Source: Pseudoalteromonas aurantia 208
GTDB lineage: Bacteria; Pseudomonadota; Gammaproteobacteria; Enterobacterales; Alteromonadaceae
Direction: 5' to 3'
Assembly (NCBI RefSeq): GCF_014858725.1
Contig: NZ_AQGV01000012.1
Coordinates: 1,116,001 to 1,180,000, forward strand
DNA: 64,000 nt
Made by a program: the position numbers and the translations under genes. The notes beneath the pieces were generated by a model. It saw nothing but the letters and a program-made list of their open reading frames with translations. It was not told the DNA's origin and did not search any database. Shown one piece after another: positions 62,972 through 64,000 of this stretch; positions within the stretch are counted from its first letter, which is position 1; each line of letters opens with the position of its first letter.

Positions 62972-63412
62972 GCTGGAGTAACTGATGTTTAAAGACTTTG
63001 GTGTTTCATATCCATCTGAGACTAAGTCGTTACTAGACTATGAAACAAGTTCAGAGCGACAATGTTTTTATAGAGCGATGATGTGTTTGTAGAGCGACGA
63101 GGTTTTTTATAAACGGCGTAAAAATAAGATGGGACAGGCACAAATTTTATCACTAAACAATATCTTAAGCGGTGGCCTTTAACGGGCCTGAATATTTAAA
63201 ATCTATAATTCCGTATTATGAATCACAGAGCAACGTTCAGATAATCTCATGATTGGCACACTTAATTAAGATTTACATCAATGGCTTTAATGTCACTAAT
63301 TAACTAAGCAAGCATTTATTTTTTGTATCGTCTTGTTGAATATTTCATCAAATTGTTATCTACATGCAATATTTAAATCACCGAAAAGTAATAATTAATG
63401 TTTATCGTTTTC

Positions 63413-63439
63413 TGGTCTAGTCCAATATTTGATAGACCA
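63413..63439. promoter_or_regulatory. Inverted repeat upstream of the phosphatase gene
   Basis: TGGTCTA (63413-63419) and TAGACCA (63433-63439), 13 nt apart, 21 bp before the start codon. Half-sites TGGTC/GACCA are common for GntR-family regulators, but no regulator is nearby. Confidence 0.35.
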
Positions 63440-63459
63440 ATTAACTCACAGGAAAAACG

Positions 63460-64000
63460 ATGAAAAATAAATATTCAACGCTTTGTTACCAATTCAAACA
63501 GCTATTAAACACAACACTGTGCTGTACGGCACTTGGTATGTCTTCAGCATCTTTGGCCAGTACACACTCATTACTAATTGCAGTTGATGGGTTACGTGGA
63601 GATGGTATTGAAAATGCGAATACGCCTCACCTTGATACGTTAATCAATGGTACCTGGGCCGCGGGTTATAAAGCTGCGTTTGCCCATTATGCACAAACGA
63701 TGACAGACGCGGCGCCAAACAGTGGCCCGAATCATGTTGGTATTATGACCGGCGTAACCGCTAAAAAAAGTGGAGTAACTGGTAATGGTAATGTTGCGGG
63801 TGGCAATTATTCAACCTATCCGCATTATCTAACACTATTAGAGCAGTCAAACTCTTCTCTCAATACTGCGTATCTGGTGACTTGGGGAACCGATATGCAA
63901 ATTACTAACACGGCGGATCTTAAAATTGATGCAAATGATGCAGTTAACACCCAAAATGCAGTGAATATTATCAAGGGTACCTATAGTGCATCAAACTGGC
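63460..64000 (+). CDS. Secreted alkaline-phosphatase-superfamily protein (3' end outside window)
   Basis: 180 codons visible. The ATG follows AGGAAAAACG. A leader (about residues 1-35) ends ASLAS. The mature start SLLIAVDGLRGDGI gives the first metal-binding Asp, and NSGPNHVGIMTG has the Ser nucleophile region of phosphodiesterase/nucleotide pyrophosphatase-like members. It would hydrolyse phosphate or phosphodiester esters outside the cytoplasm. Long upstream region of about 300 bp, with the inverted repeat TGGTCTA/TAGACCA (63413-63439). Confidence 0.75.
   Translation, partial: MKNKYSTLCYQFKQLLNTTLCCTALGMSSASLASTHSLLIAVDGLRGDGIENANTPHLDTLINGTWAAGYKAAFAHYAQTMTDAAPNSGPNHVGIMTGVTAKKSGVTGNGNVAGGNYSTYPHYLTLLEQSNSSLNTAYLVTWGTDMQITNTADLKIDANDAVNTQNAVNIIKGTYSASNW

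Larger units (their letters stand above)
62755..63147. repeat. 27-bp direct repeat (AAAATAAGATGGGACAGG type)
   Basis: Same 27 bases at 62755-62781 and 63121-63147, about 366 bp apart; they bracket the REP-associated transposase remnant. Confidence 0.85.
62268..63459. other. Mobile-element scrap zone without intact genes
   Basis: 1.2 kb with an IS256 remnant, REP-like inverted repeats, a short piece of REP-associated transposase, 27-bp direct repeats and tandem AGAGCGAC-type repeats (63053-63111). Beyond 63160 it is AT-rich with only a promoter-like region for the phosphatase gene. Confidence 0.7.

Overview
The window looks like chromosome of a marine gammaproteobacterium of the Alteromonadales, most likely Pseudoalteromonas or a close relative. 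The base composition is moderately AT-rich. Typical contents are a bioA / bioBFCD cluster, purEK, fklB, trhO, miaE, maeA, a YbiT-type ABC-F ATPase, a rhombosortase, a large TonB receptor, GGT and S9 exopeptidases, and FN3/RHS surface proteins. The genus is inferred from gene content and protein style; no database search was run.

Layout. 1-3.5 kb: end of an M1 aminopeptidase, a DUF6702-like secreted protein, a CobW-type GTPase and a nucleoside hydrolase. 3.5-4.6 kb: an Ogt/MGMT-type alkyltransferase lacking the usual arginine finger, and a small secreted protein. 4.6-9.2 kb (minus strand): an alternative chaperone-usher fimbrial operon (DUF4402-like pilin, chaperone, usher with SPOR-like C-terminus), with a hairpin attenuator after the pilin gene and a perfect FNR-type box upstream. 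9.8-16.9 kb: a GNAT enzyme, a KamA-family radical SAM enzyme, and biotin synthesis genes transcribed divergently from a BirA-type operator. 16.9-24 kb: a 193-bp MITE-like element, a Calx-beta secreted protein, GNAT and TetR genes, an ABC-F ATPase that probably starts at ATT, and purEK. 24-35.5 kb: a YeiH transporter, an S9 peptidase, rhombosortase, gamma-glutamyltransferase, malic enzyme, a solute-binding protein, a SIMPL protein, MAPEG and sulfotransferase-like genes, and miaE. 35.6-45.6 kb: a TonB receptor, the second MITE copy, a small lipoprotein, cvfB and a DEAD-box helicase, trhO, tRNA-Ser(UGA), fklB and a soluble histidine kinase. 45.7-48.8 kb: a three-gene signalling operon (periplasmic sugar-binding protein, membrane kinase, single-domain receiver), similar in layout to LuxP-LuxQ.

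49-63 kb is an accessory region. An intact IS30-family element has cut off an EAL-domain gene. Beyond it lie one small and three larger tandem secreted paralogues of an unrecognised Cys-containing family; the three larger genes share a near-identical 262-bp block followed by strongly divergent tails. Next come a giant FN3-repeat protein that stops at an RHS-type motif, and an approximately 1590-residue YD/RHS protein with a C-terminal variable region and an overlapping small two-TM partner gene that may be its immunity gene. The right edge is a scrap zone of IS256 and REP-associated transposase remnants with direct repeats. The window ends inside a secreted alkaline-phosphatase-superfamily gene.

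The best candidate for an undescribed system is the 50.4-62.3 kb block: tandem secreted paralogues, FN3 protein, RHS protein and candidate immunity gene, bounded by mobile-element debris.
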